DNA of 20,315 bases from JBLHKS01 sp047620505 (lineage in GTDB: Bacteria > Verrucomicrobiota > Verrucomicrobiia > Verrucomicrobiales > DEV007). The notes beneath the pieces are model-generated. The model was given only the letters and a program-made list of their open reading frames with translations, had not been told where the DNA came from and searched no databases. Positions 1 through 7,264 of this stretch are shown in pieces (the stretch's first letter is position 1; each line of letters opens with the position of its first letter). The stretch spans positions 1 to 20,315 of the forward strand of contig JBLHKS010000130.1 in NCBI GenBank assembly GCA_047620505.1, in the 5' to 3' direction. Position numbers and translations under genes: made by a program.

Positions 1-52
1 GGCGGCTGGAAGCCACCGCTACAAAGGCCGCTCAGCTCAATGAGGCCGAAGC

Positions 53-101
53 ATTCGTGCCTATTCGTGTTCATTCGTGAAAATTCGTGTTAGAAAAATC
101 A
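53..101 (+). repeat. Left array of four 10-bp-phased ATTCGTG heptamers
   Basis: ATTCGTG occurs at 53-59, 63-69, 73-79 and 83-89, exactly every 10 bases with a variable 3-base spacer, followed by TTAGAAAAATCA. The array is mirrored by a right arm at 191-240. The 10-bp phase is close to one helical turn, so all copies would face one side of the DNA. Function unknown. Confidence 0.9.
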
Positions 102-190
102 TCTCATCATCAACTTGGTTTGCTCTGTATCGGCATCCTGATAAACCATTTTTGGGAGTCATTCAGGAATCGAGCACCGATCGCTTGGGT

Positions 191-240
191 TGATTATTTT
201 TAACACGAATGGGCACGAATTTTCACGAATAAACACGAAT
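191..240 (-). repeat. Right, inverted array of four 10-bp-phased heptamers
   Basis: CACGAAT, the complement of ATTCGTG, occurs at 204-210, 214-220, 224-230 and 234-240, again exactly every 10 bases. The inner flank TGATTATTTTTAA is the near-perfect complement of the left arm's TTAGAAAAATCA. The two arms therefore bound a roughly 190-bp inverted-repeat element with about 90 bp of unique DNA between them. Confidence 0.9.
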
Positions 241-370
241 GTTTCGACGACAGTGAGTTGGGCAACAAACCCGGAAGCGCATTCCTGCGACTGTGAGAAG
301 TGCGAGCGAAATCGGGCGGCAGGTAGTTGCCGGTGGCGGGCTCACTTTCTTGAATTAAGATTACACCCAA

Positions 371-925
371 ATGACCGCTCAGCTGGCTCCAGTCCCATTC
401 ATTTCGATCGAAGAATATCTCGACGGTGAGGAAGAATCCGAGATTCGCCACGAGTACGCGAATGGCGAAGTCAGGGCGATGGCGGGCGCAACGGAAGAGC
501 ATGAGCTGGTTGTTCTGGCAATCGCGGCGGAACTTCGAAGCCATCTGAAAGGCAAACCCTGCAAAGTGACGGCTAGCAATCTGAAGCTGAAGATCGAGCT
601 GAACCACGCCGATCTTTTTTACTACCCGGATGCGATGGTTTGGGGCGATTCGGACGACAACGAGCGCCTTTACAAGACGCGTCCCAAAGTGCTCGTCGAG
701 GTGATGAGCCGATACAAAACGGACCACCTGGAGAAGCTGTTCGTCTACCAGCAGATCGGTTCGCTTGAGGAGTATCTCATCGTCGATCAGGATTTCTCAG
801 ATCCGAAGGCTTGGATCTACCGGCGCGCGACGAATTGGGATCAGGAACTCATCAAACCCGGTGGGCTGATTGAGTTGCCTTCGATCGGGTTTTCGATCGC
901 GCTAGACGGGCTTTTCGAGATCTGA
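371..925 (+). CDS. Uma2 family (DUF820) restriction-endonuclease-fold protein
   Basis: The protein has 184 residues, the usual size of the Uma2/DUF820 family, which has a PD-(D/E)XK nuclease fold and no firmly established role. Visible family marks are an N-terminal SIEEYL segment, RHEYANGEV (residues 26-34), a YYPDAMVWG strand around residues 84-92 carrying the acidic PD residue, KVLVEVMS around 105-112 supplying the E-x-V part of the active site, and a C-terminal LEEYLIVD (about 132-139). The start at 371 has no clear Shine-Dalgarno sequence. The sigma-factor gene follows within 28 bp on the same strand. Uma2 genes are common in many copies in cyanobacteria and PVC genomes. Family assignment is firm; biochemical function is not known. 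Confidence 0.88.
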   Translation: MTAQLAPVPFISIEEYLDGEEESEIRHEYANGEVRAMAGATEEHELVVLAIAAELRSHLKGKPCKVTASNLKLKIELNHADLFYYPDAMVWGDSDDNERLYKTRPKVLVEVMSRYKTDHLEKLFVYQQIGSLEEYLIVDQDFSDPKAWIYRRATNWDQELIKPGGLIELPSIGFSIALDGLFEI

Positions 926-953
926 GCCGGACGTGTTGGAGCTTGAAAATGCG

Positions 954-1667
954 ATGGCCGCCCAATTTCAATCGACACGCTGGAGTCTGATCCGTCAGGC
1001 GGCCGATCCGGAAAACAGCAGCCTCCGCGAGCGCGCGTGGAGCGAGTTTGACGATCTCTATCGCCGGCCGCTCTTCGCCTTCATTCGGCGCTGGGGCTGG
1101 CGCGAGCCGGAAGCCGAAGATCTGCTCCAGGGTTTCCTCGCGAAGCTCGCCAATCGAGATTGGCTCGCGGACGCCGACGAGGAACGCGGAAAAATGCGGA
1201 CGTTTCTTCTGAATCGGCTCAAGGCGCATTTGCTCGACGCGCGGAAACACGATGCGGCTCAGAAACGCGGCGGTGGAGTCGAGCAGATTTCGGTCGACGA
1301 TTCATCGGCGGCGGCCGAGCAGCTGCTGGCGGAGGAGCCCGATACCCGGGTCTTCGATCGCGAGTGGGCGCAGGCGCTTTTCGATCGGGTTCTGGCCGGG
1401 CTTCAGTCGATCGCGGAGGCCGCGGGCAACGGCGAGGTCTGTCGTCTTTTGCGCGCGCAGCTGACGGAAGATTCGCCCGAACGCCTGCGGGAAGTCGCGG
1501 CGCGGCTCGGGCGGACGGAAGGCTCGGTCCGGATGGCGCTACAGCGGATGCGCGATCAATTTCGGAGCCGGATGCGGGCGGAAGTCGCCGAAACGCTGCT
1601 GCCCGGCGAGCCCGCGGAAAGCGTCAAAGCGGAGCTGGAATATCTCGCGAGCGTGCTTCGGGGCTGA
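954..1667 (+). CDS. ECF-type RNA polymerase sigma factor
   Basis: A sigma-70 family regulator of about 237 residues that would redirect RNA polymerase to alternative promoters. It begins with the FQSTRWSLI opening typical of a PVC-enriched ECF group. Region 2 follows (PLFAFIRRWGW, EAEDLLQGFLAKL, RGKMRTFLLNRLKAHLLD), then a linker with QKRGGG, and a helix-turn-helix region 4 (LREVAARLGRTEGSVRMA, then LQRMRDQFRSR). I chose ATG 954 because the family usually starts just before the TRWSL segment and GGAG (938-941) lies upstream. A GTG at 933 would add seven residues. No anti-sigma gene or kinase lies next to it. It stands 28 bp or more after the Uma2 gene and converges on the desaturase gene. Confidence 0.88.
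   Translation: MAAQFQSTRWSLIRQAADPENSSLRERAWSEFDDLYRRPLFAFIRRWGWREPEAEDLLQGFLAKLANRDWLADADEERGKMRTFLLNRLKAHLLDARKHDAAQKRGGGVEQISVDDSSAAAEQLLAEEPDTRVFDREWAQALFDRVLAGLQSIAEAAGNGEVCRLLRAQLTEDSPERLREVAARLGRTEGSVRMALQRMRDQFRSRMRAEVAETLLPGEPAESVKAELEYLASVLRG
1317..1328. repeat. Near-copy of the CAGCAGCTGCTG palindrome
   Basis: GAGCAGCTGCTG, one mismatch from the window-wide palindrome. It lies inside the sigma-factor gene and encodes EQLL. Confidence 0.6.
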
Positions 1668-1683
1668 CGCTTGGAACTGAACA

Positions 1684-1711
1684 CCCAGGATCCCGAAGTT
1701 GTGATCCTGGG
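1684..1711 (+). terminator. Hairpin between convergent genes
   Basis: CCCAGGATC (1684-1692) and GATCCTGGG (1703-1711) form a perfect 9-bp stem with a 10-base loop, 17 bp after the sigma-factor stop. No T-run follows, so a classical intrinsic terminator is not shown. The position between convergent genes suggests transcript-end protection or termination. Confidence 0.45.
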
Positions 1712-1721
1712 GCAATCCAAA

Positions 1722-1747
1722 TTCGTTGTCGTCGAATCGGCAACGAA
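1722..1747 (-). terminator. Second hairpin between convergent genes, on the desaturase side
   Basis: TTCGTTG (1722-1728) and CAACGAA (1741-1747) form a 7-bp stem. Read on the - strand it follows the desaturase stop by about 24 bases and is followed by TTTGGATT, a weak T-rich tail. A plausible but unproven terminator for the helicase-desaturase unit. Confidence 0.35.
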
Positions 1748-1756
1748 ATCCTGAGC

Positions 1757-1768
1757 CAGCAGCTGCTG
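1757..1768. repeat. CAGCAGCTGCTG palindrome, copy 1 (intergenic)
   Basis: Exact 12-bp palindrome, extended to 14 bp by flanking C and G (1756-1769). It is the only copy outside a coding region, 4 bp past the desaturase stop codon, so codon usage cannot explain it. Confidence 0.85.
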
Positions 1769-1771
1769 GGC

Positions 1772-2803
1772 TTACGCAGCTTGCGCCCCGTTTGCTCGGA
1801 GCTGTCGCTTCAACTGGCCGAAACTGATCAGGCGCCGGGCTTTCTCGTCCCAAAGCCGATAAGACATCGATTTCAGGCTACCGAAAAGCGTTAGCGGCTT
1901 AACTTCGTGAAACATCGGATGGGACCGATGACAGCGCTCCAGATTGTAATTTGGAACGCGCGGGCTGAGATGATGAATGTGGTGAAAGCCGATATTGCCG
2001 GAAAACCACTGGAGGATTCTAGGCAGTTTGTAGAACGAGCTGCCTTCAAGCGCGGCAGTGGCGTAGTCCCAGTCGTCACGCTCCCAGTAGGTTTCTTCGT
2101 ACTGATGCTGGACGTAGAAAAGCCAGATTCCTCCACATCCCGCAATGGCTAAGACGCCGAGTTGAATGATGACGTAGGGCCAAAGTCCGAAGATCGCGAT
2201 GAGGCCGGCAACCATCCCGGCGAGGACCACGTTGACAACCAGGACTGCGATCACTTCGCGGCGTTTGGCTTTCAAATTGGGAATCCTCTCATAAACGAGG
2301 AACAGGTAGAGTGGTGCGATCACGAAGAGGACGATCGGGTTGCGCACGAGGCGATAGGCGATGCGCTTGAAACGTGAGGCTTCGAGATATTCTTGTACCG
2401 TCAGGGTCCAGATGTCGCCGATTCCGCGCTTGTCGAGATGGCCGCTGGAGGCGTGGTGGATCGAGTGTTCCCAACGCCAATGATGATAACAGGTAAATGT
2501 GAGGGTACCCGTGATGCAGCCCCAGATGTCGTTGACTCGGCGCGATTTGAAGAAGGAGCCGTGCCCGCAATCGTGGAAAATGATGAACATGCGGACGAGC
2601 ATCGCGCCGGTGACGGCGATTAGCGGGACGGTCAGCCACCAGGAGATCGAGACGGCGAAATACATTAGAATCCAAAGGCCGATGTAGGAGCCGACGGTAT
2701 TGACAATCTGCCAACTTGCGCGAGCAACGCTTGGTTTCGTGTGCTCGGCAACGATCGCTTTCCAATCGTGATTGGACGATTTTTTGGGTGATTCGTTAGT
2801 CAT
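1772..2803 (-). CDS. Membrane fatty acid desaturase
   Basis: This 343-residue integral membrane di-iron enzyme is predicted to put a double bond into an acyl chain of membrane lipid. All three histidine boxes are present: HDCGH (77-81), HSIHH (113-117) and HHIHH (274-278). A further His lies in VQHQYE (about 231-236), a pattern found in the delta-12/omega-6 type desaturase branch. Hydrophobic segments lie around 37-75, 157-170 and 184-230. The start at 2803 lies 29 bp after the stop of the DEAD-box helicase on the same strand, so the two are probably co-transcribed. Both families are classically cold-induced, which suggests a shared role at low temperature (inference). Regiospecificity cannot be read from sequence alone. 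Confidence 0.93.
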   Translation of the reverse strand: MTNESPKKSSNHDWKAIVAEHTKPSVARASWQIVNTVGSYIGLWILMYFAVSISWWLTVPLIAVTGAMLVRMFIIFHDCGHGSFFKSRRVNDIWGCITGTLTFTCYHHWRWEHSIHHASSGHLDKRGIGDIWTLTVQEYLEASRFKRIAYRLVRNPIVLFVIAPLYLFLVYERIPNLKAKRREVIAVLVVNVVLAGMVAGLIAIFGLWPYVIIQLGVLAIAGCGGIWLFYVQHQYEETYWERDDWDYATAALEGSSFYKLPRILQWFSGNIGFHHIHHLSPRVPNYNLERCHRSHPMFHEVKPLTLFGSLKSMSYRLWDEKARRLISFGQLKRQLRANGAQAA

Positions 2804-2832
2804 GAGTTTGGAGTTTTGTTTTCAAAATCTGG

Positions 2833-4164
2833 TTAGCGACGATTGCGGCTGCGATTGCGACCTCCGCCGCCCGAGCCACCGAAGCGACTGCGTTGCTGGC
2901 CTCCGCCGCGTCTGCCTCCGGAATTCTTCTGAGCGACCGGGTTGTCGTTTTTGAAGGATTCTTCGCAGTGAAAATCGTGATCGAGATCGGTGGGCACCTT
3001 CTTGCCTAACAGACGTTCGATGTCACGCAGTTGAGCGCGCTCTTCGCTGCTGCAGAAGGAAATGGCATCGCCTTCACAGCCCGCCCGCGCCGTCCGTCCG
3101 ATCCGATGAACGTAAGTTTCGGCTTCGACCGGTAGATCGTAATTGATCACGTGAGTGATGTTGTCGATGTCGATTCCGCGCGCAGCAACGTCGGTAGCGA
3201 CAAGCACTTGAAACGAACCGCGTTTGAATCCGTCAAGCGCTCGTGTCCGCGCGCCCTGGCTCTTGTTTCCGTGAATCGCGGCTCCGTAGATGCCTGCTTT
3301 ATCAAGCTTCTCGACGACGCGATTGGCGACGTGCTTCATTTGGGTAAACACGATCGCTTTGCCGATTTCGCCGCTCTTCAAAAGCGAGGCGAGCAGCGCG
3401 TCCTTGTTTCCTTTGCCAACGAACATCACCTTCTGAACGATGCACTCAACAGCTGGCTTGTCGGGCGTGATCGTGACTCGAGCCGGGTTGCGGAGCATCG
3501 ACTCGGCGAGGTCTTTCATGCTGTTCGGCATCGTCGCGGAGAAGAACATCGTCTGCCGCTTTGATGGGAGTTTTGCCAGCACTTTGCGGATCGCCGGGAT
3601 GAATCCCATGTCCAACATCCGGTCGACTTCATCGAGGATGAAGACCTCAACTTCGTTTAGTCGGATGTAACCCTGCTCCATCAAATCGATCAATCGACCT
3701 GGCGTCGCGACGAGAATGTCGACTCCGCGGTTGAGGGCGTTGGTTTGGCGAAACTGGCTTACGCCGCCGAAGATGACCGTGTGGGTCTGCTTCAGGAATC
3801 GGCTGTAGGCCTGGATGCTTTCGCCAATCTGCGCGGCGAGTTCTCGAGTTGGCGCGAGGATCAGCGCACGCGGCTGGCCCTTTTTCGGCCGAAACGAATC
3901 TTCGTTCAGGCGTTGCAGCAGCGGAAGAGTGAAAGCAGCGGTCTTGCCGGTGCCGGTCTGGGCGCTGCCGAGGAGATCGCGGCCGTCCAGCAGCTGCTGG
4001 ATGCACTGCTCCTGAATTGGGGTCGGAGTTTCGTAACCCTCGTTCGCGAGAGCTCTCTGAATCTCAGGCATCAAAAGGCCGAAGGCACCTTGTGGAGTGC
4101 CTGACTTAGAATTCTGGGCAGAATCGTTCGTTCGCGCGGTTGGCGCGTCTGTTGTGTTTTGCAT
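2833..4164 (-). CDS. DEAD-box ATP-dependent RNA helicase, RhlE-like
   Basis: An RNA helicase of 443 residues that would unwind structured RNA using ATP, in ribosome assembly or RNA decay. Motifs in order: Q motif TPIQEQ (48-53), Walker A AQTGTGKT (68-75), PTRELA (105-110), TPGR (154-157), motif II as DEVD rather than DEAD (178-181), SAT (209-211), ATDVAARGID (323-332) and HRIGRTAR (353-360). The tail after about residue 415 is rich in Gly, Arg and Ser, an RNA-binding extension common in RhlE-type helicases. The start at 4164 follows an A/T-rich leader without a visible Shine-Dalgarno. The palindrome at 3988-3999 falls in the Q-motif region and encodes QQLL. The desaturase follows 29 bp downstream. 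Confidence 0.95.
   Translation of the reverse strand: MQNTTDAPTARTNDSAQNSKSGTPQGAFGLLMPEIQRALANEGYETPTPIQEQCIQQLLDGRDLLGSAQTGTGKTAAFTLPLLQRLNEDSFRPKKGQPRALILAPTRELAAQIGESIQAYSRFLKQTHTVIFGGVSQFRQTNALNRGVDILVATPGRLIDLMEQGYIRLNEVEVFILDEVDRMLDMGFIPAIRKVLAKLPSKRQTMFFSATMPNSMKDLAESMLRNPARVTITPDKPAVECIVQKVMFVGKGNKDALLASLLKSGEIGKAIVFTQMKHVANRVVEKLDKAGIYGAAIHGNKSQGARTRALDGFKRGSFQVLVATDVAARGIDIDNITHVINYDLPVEAETYVHRIGRTARAGCEGDAISFCSSEERAQLRDIERLLGKKVPTDLDHDFHCEESFKNDNPVAQKNSGGRRGGGQQRSRFGGSGGGGRNRSRNRR
3988..3999. repeat. CAGCAGCTGCTG palindrome, copy 2
   Basis: Exact copy, extended to a 16-bp perfect palindrome TCCAGCAGCTGCTGGA (3986-4001). It lies in the helicase gene, codon phase giving QQLL. Confidence 0.85.
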
Positions 4165-4492
4165 TAACTTATTAACAAAGGTCCGGGGTGTTACAGATCT
4201 CTACCCGCCGGACGCATGGAAAAGAAAGGACTGCGGGTTACCGCAGCGTGGCGCGTGCCACTTTTGAATTACCTTCAAATCGCACGCAACGCGCGGAGTC
4301 ATTGTTGAGTCCGCGCTGATGGGGACCGACTAAGGTCGAGTTCGGAAGAAGCACAAATGTTTCTGCCTCGCCCGATGATGCCATGGGGATTTCGTCCGTC
4401 AGGCTGATCCGTATCGAAGAAAACTCTTGGCTTCGAAGCGGCTGGGGCCAGGATTTCCAAATGAGAGTCGCCTGCATGACTCTCGTGTTGTG
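4165..4492. other. Divergent intergenic region upstream of helicase and bpX-type genes
   Basis: This 328-bp region separates two divergently transcribed units. It contains a perfect stem CTGCGG-GTTA-CCGCAG (4231-4246), then GTGGC-GCGT-GCCAC followed by TTTT (4248-4265). A 31-codon reading frame (4216-4308) and an open + frame (from about 4320 to 4491, internal ATG 4383) end in TGATG, overlapping the ATG at 4493. I recognise neither frame; they may be chance, or the remnant of a lost upstream gene. Promoters for both units should lie here, but I cannot assign -35/-10 boxes with confidence. Confidence 0.5.
4463..4484. promoter_or_regulatory. Inverted repeat just upstream of the first bpX-type gene
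   Basis: GAGAGTC (4463-4469) and GACTCTC (4478-4484) are perfect complements with an 8-base loop, ending 8 bases before the chosen ATG at 4493. It sits where a ribosome would bind, so it could act as an RNA hairpin controlling translation or as an operator. If the earlier TTG at 4427 were used, the repeat would be coding. Confidence 0.35.
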
Positions 4493-7264
4493 ATGAATCC
4501 GGAACACGACCTCATCCGCTACGCCTGGCCTGATTCGGGTTCCTTTTGGCAATGGAGCCGCGATGCCGACGCCGTGAACTGGCACGACGGCTCGACCCTC
4601 GCACTTTACCAGGAAATCGAGTCTGTCCTCCGTCGACTCCAACCAAATGGCTGGCCGCCGTTTGAGCAGCTGCTCCTGCTGATCGCCGCAAGCCGCCGAA
4701 GCTGGAATGGCGATGGGGCGCGCAGTCTCTCCGGATATCTCGAGGTGATGGAACTGCTTGGCTGGGACGCAAGCACGTTTCAGCCGCTTCGAATAAAGAT
4801 GTTCGATGCGCTCGCAAAAGCGCACGCCCTCGCGGCTAACGCTGGTTTTGAGCCAGGAACGGCTGGGATCATTTCAGAGATGGCTTTCGCGCAAAATCGA
4901 GAAGGAGCCGACGCCGAAACTGCGGGAGCGCTCTTGAGTCTTTTTCGAAATGGCACGGCGGCCGTCTACCTCAGGCAAAAGTCGATGGTCGCCCAACCAG
5001 GGGCCGTTCCTGTTCAACTCTCCCACTCAGTATGGCAGACTTTCAGCGGTGTTGTCGGTTCCTGCGAACGTCTCGATCCGAACGCCAATCTCAGTCTGTT
5101 TCGCGAGACAGGCCTGCCCGATCTTCCTTTCCCGGCGAACATCGACGACCTTCCGGTGGTCGAGCGGATTCGCGCTCTCGTGAAGGCGCTTGTCGAAAGC
5201 GATGAGCACGAGCTTGCCGGCATGGCGCGGATCGCGCGAAATCTTAGCGCCGTGGTCAGCCTGCCGCGTCCGGTCAGCGATCAAGACGACATGCCGCTCG
5301 GCGGCTACAGCGATGTCGCCAATCGTGGATCGTTGGATCGTTTGTTAGTCACCGAACTCGCGCAGGATCCTGACATCCTCGCCGTTCGCGTCGCGCTGAA
5401 CGAAGCGCTCTATCTTCGCCGCGAATCGCCGCCGCGACAGCCCTCTCGACGGCGTGCGATCTTCATCGATACAGGAATCCGGATGTGGGGCCTGCCGCGC
5501 GTGTTCGCCCACAGCCTCGCGCTTGCCTTTGCGATGCAGAGCGATCGCGATGCCGTCATCGAGATTTTTACCGAGCAGGGACCGGCAATGCTTGATTCGA
5601 TCGACGGTCTGACTCGCTTGCTGAGCCAGCTGAGCCCGGCATCGCGACCCGAAGTCGAGTTCGAGGAGTTTCTCAAGACTTTCGCCAACGAAGAGGCCGA
5701 TTGCATTCTCATCACGACTCCAGCCGTCTGTCGGGATCGCGATTTTCAGCAGCTACTTTCGAAAAATCACGAAACCGAGTTTTTCATCGCCGCTGTCGAT
5801 CGCGACGGCCGTTACGAGCTCACAGCCCGCAACGTCAGCGGCCAGCGCCTGCTCCAGAATACTCAGCTTGATCTCGACCAACTGCTCGGCATGTCCGCGG
5901 ACTCAGACCAGCAGCTGCTGCGGGATCGAGCCGCCTGGCTACCCACGATTCTACGCCAGAAAGCGTTCCCACTTCGCCTCGCCGCGAACATTCCGATCAA
6001 GAAAACGATTTACCATGAAGAAGTCGGTCTTGTCGGGCACAGCAAAGACGGAATGATCCTTCAATGGCAGGACGCTGATCGCGGAGCGAAGCTCATCTCG
6101 GATTCCATTCCGCGCGGAATCGTGACCTGGAGCGAGATCGAAGCTGAAAGCCAAACCGCGTGGTTTTTTCTACCTCGTGCGGACGGCACGGCGATTCTCT
6201 TGACCGCCGATCTTGAATCAGGGGGAGTCCATGAAATTCGCCTCGATCACGGATTGGAAATCGTTCGCCACGTCTGTCGAATCGGCCAGATTCTGGTTCT
6301 GTTAGGCGATTCCCGCGCGACTGGCCATCAATTGCGCACCGGCGAACGTTTGCACGTCCGAGATCTTGGGCGAATCACAAATCGGTCGGAGAGATTCATC
6401 AAAATCGACCACATCTGGCAGGCAATCACAGTTGGAGTCAGCGGGTTGGAACTCGAAGAGCTGCCCGGCAAATTGGCGATTGCGCGCGTCTGGGAAAACC
6501 CGGACTTCCCGGCTCCGCTCGTGCTGACGCAGGACCTGATGATCGCGTGCCTGACCGATCCGATCGAGGAATTGAGCCCGCGGCTCGATGCTAGATTTGC
6601 CGGTTTTGAGGGGATTTCGTCGGATCGAAACCGGCTCTTCGTCTGGTCCTCGACCAGAGAAGGATTGCCGAAGTGCCGTCACTTCGTCGACGTGAAAAAC
6701 CGCTCGGTTTTCAACTGCCCATCGAGTTCGCCTCAACAACTTGAACCATACGCGACGCAGGTTCTCGCAAAAACACCTTCGATTCGCAAACGCTTCAAAA
6801 TTGCCGCGATTTCAGAGGATGGTGAATTGAAATTGGTGAGAGGAAGAAACAAAGTGATCACCCTGACAAGCATCCAATCCAGTTTGCCGAGACTGGAATG
6901 GATGACGGGCGGCTCGTTGCTTCCGGACCGGAATTTGAGCACGTTTGAAGTCGTCGAATCACTCGCAGGATCACGCTTCGGATTAAAGAAAGCCCAGTGG
7001 CCGGACGGAAGCTCCGCCTGGCTCGATCAACGCGGTTTGCTCCATTTGAAAAGCTCAGACAAATCAATTCCGGAGGTCTCGATCATCTTGAAAAATGGGC
7101 CGACTTCAGCGTGGGCGTCGACTGGCGAAATGACCGGTTCTGACTACTTCATCGATGAAGCCCAAGCCGTTGAGCCGGAGATTATTTTTGGTTACGTCAG
7201 GAAATTTGCTGATCAAATTCGGCTCCATCGCGAGCAACCCGAACCCGCCGGCGTCCATGCTTGA
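4493..7264 (+). CDS. vWA plus beta-propeller protein of a MoxR-vWA-bpX type ternary system
   Basis: A large (about 923 residues) protein without signal peptide or membrane segments. Residues 1 to about 310 form a helical N-terminal part. From about 320 to 490 the sequence reads as a von Willebrand A (Rossmann-like) domain: strand RRAIFIDTG ending in D326, then AVIEIFTEQG, CILITTPA and EFFIAAVDRDG strands with helices between. The metal site is degenerate (DTGIR instead of DxSxS). From about 500 on are repeated beta-strand units ending in small polar turns (VGLVGHSKDGMILQW, TAILLTADLE, GQILVLLGDS), consistent with a beta-propeller. This order and the overlapping partner fit the predicted MoxR-vWA-beta-propeller (bpX) systems. 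The assignment is by recall of family features, not a search. A TTG at 4427 in the same frame would add 22 residues; ATG 4493 is preferred. Function unknown. Confidence 0.68.
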   Translation: MNPEHDLIRYAWPDSGSFWQWSRDADAVNWHDGSTLALYQEIESVLRRLQPNGWPPFEQLLLLIAASRRSWNGDGARSLSGYLEVMELLGWDASTFQPLRIKMFDALAKAHALAANAGFEPGTAGIISEMAFAQNREGADAETAGALLSLFRNGTAAVYLRQKSMVAQPGAVPVQLSHSVWQTFSGVVGSCERLDPNANLSLFRETGLPDLPFPANIDDLPVVERIRALVKALVESDEHELAGMARIARNLSAVVSLPRPVSDQDDMPLGGYSDVANRGSLDRLLVTELAQDPDILAVRVALNEALYLRRESPPRQPSRRRAIFIDTGIRMWGLPRVFAHSLALAFAMQSDRDAVIEIFTEQGPAMLDSIDGLTRLLSQLSPASRPEVEFEEFLKTFANEEADCILITTPAVCRDRDFQQLLSKNHETEFFIAAVDRDGRYELTARNVSGQRLLQNTQLDLDQLLGMSADSDQQLLRDRAAWLPTILRQKAFPLRLAANIPIKKTIYHEEVGLVGHSKDGMILQWQDADRGAKLISDSIPRGIVTWSEIEAESQTAWFFLPRADGTAILLTADLESGGVHEIRLDHGLEIVRHVCRIGQILVLLGDSRATGHQLRTGERLHVRDLGRITNRSERFIKIDHIWQAITVGVSGLELEELPGKLAIARVWENPDFPAPLVLTQDLMIACLTDPIEELSPRLDARFAGFEGISSDRNRLFVWSSTREGLPKCRHFVDVKNRSVFNCPSSSPQQLEPYATQVLAKTPSIRKRFKIAAISEDGELKLVRGRNKVITLTSIQSSLPRLEWMTGGSLLPDRNLSTFEVVESLAGSRFGLKKAQWPDGSSAWLDQRGLLHLKSSDKSIPEVSIILKNGPTSAWASTGEMTGSDYFIDEAQAVEPEIIFGYVRKFADQIRLHREQPEPAGVHA
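4664..4675. repeat. Near-copy palindrome GAGCAGCTGCTC
   Basis: A 12-bp perfect palindrome sharing the inner 10 bases AGCAGCTGCT with the repeated CAGCAGCTGCTG, with both outer bases changed symmetrically. It encodes EQLL in the vWA protein. Confidence 0.55.
5909..5920. repeat. CAGCAGCTGCTG palindrome, copy 3
   Basis: Exact copy in the vWA/propeller gene, codon phase giving QQLL. No palindromic extension. Confidence 0.85.

Larger units (their letters stand above)
1..370. other. Non-coding region with hairpins and phased repeats
   Basis: I see no convincing gene in these 370 bases. The window opens inside a hairpin-forming stretch (GGCGGCT at 1-7 against AGCCACC at 11-17, with one G-T pair). 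A second imperfect stem follows (GGCC at 26-29 against GGCC at 44-47, with CTCA/TGAG inside). Two inverted arrays of ATTCGTG heptamers follow at 53-101 and 191-240. A short TCCTGA/TCAGGA stem (136-141, 163-168) lies between them. The last 130 bases before the gene at 371 show no clear promoter that I can defend. Confidence 0.6.

Noticed and set aside
200..727. A 175-codon frame on the - strand across the Uma2 gene.
   Set aside because: It lies antisense to a well-conserved Uma2 family gene and has no recognisable domain.
1160..1894. A 244-codon + strand frame overlapping the sigma-factor gene.
   Set aside because: Its product is Arg/Gly-rich out-of-frame sequence, and the sigma frame carries clear region 2 and 4 motifs.
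4238..4825. A 195-codon - strand frame between the helicase and the bpX-type gene.
   Set aside because: Much of it is antisense to the vWA protein's start and its sequence matches nothing I know. Weakly possible, but not supported.
7155..7256. An upstream in-frame start for the bpX6-type protein.
   Set aside because: It would overlap the preceding gene by 110 bp; the ATG at 7257 with an 8-bp overlap is the usual coupling arrangement.
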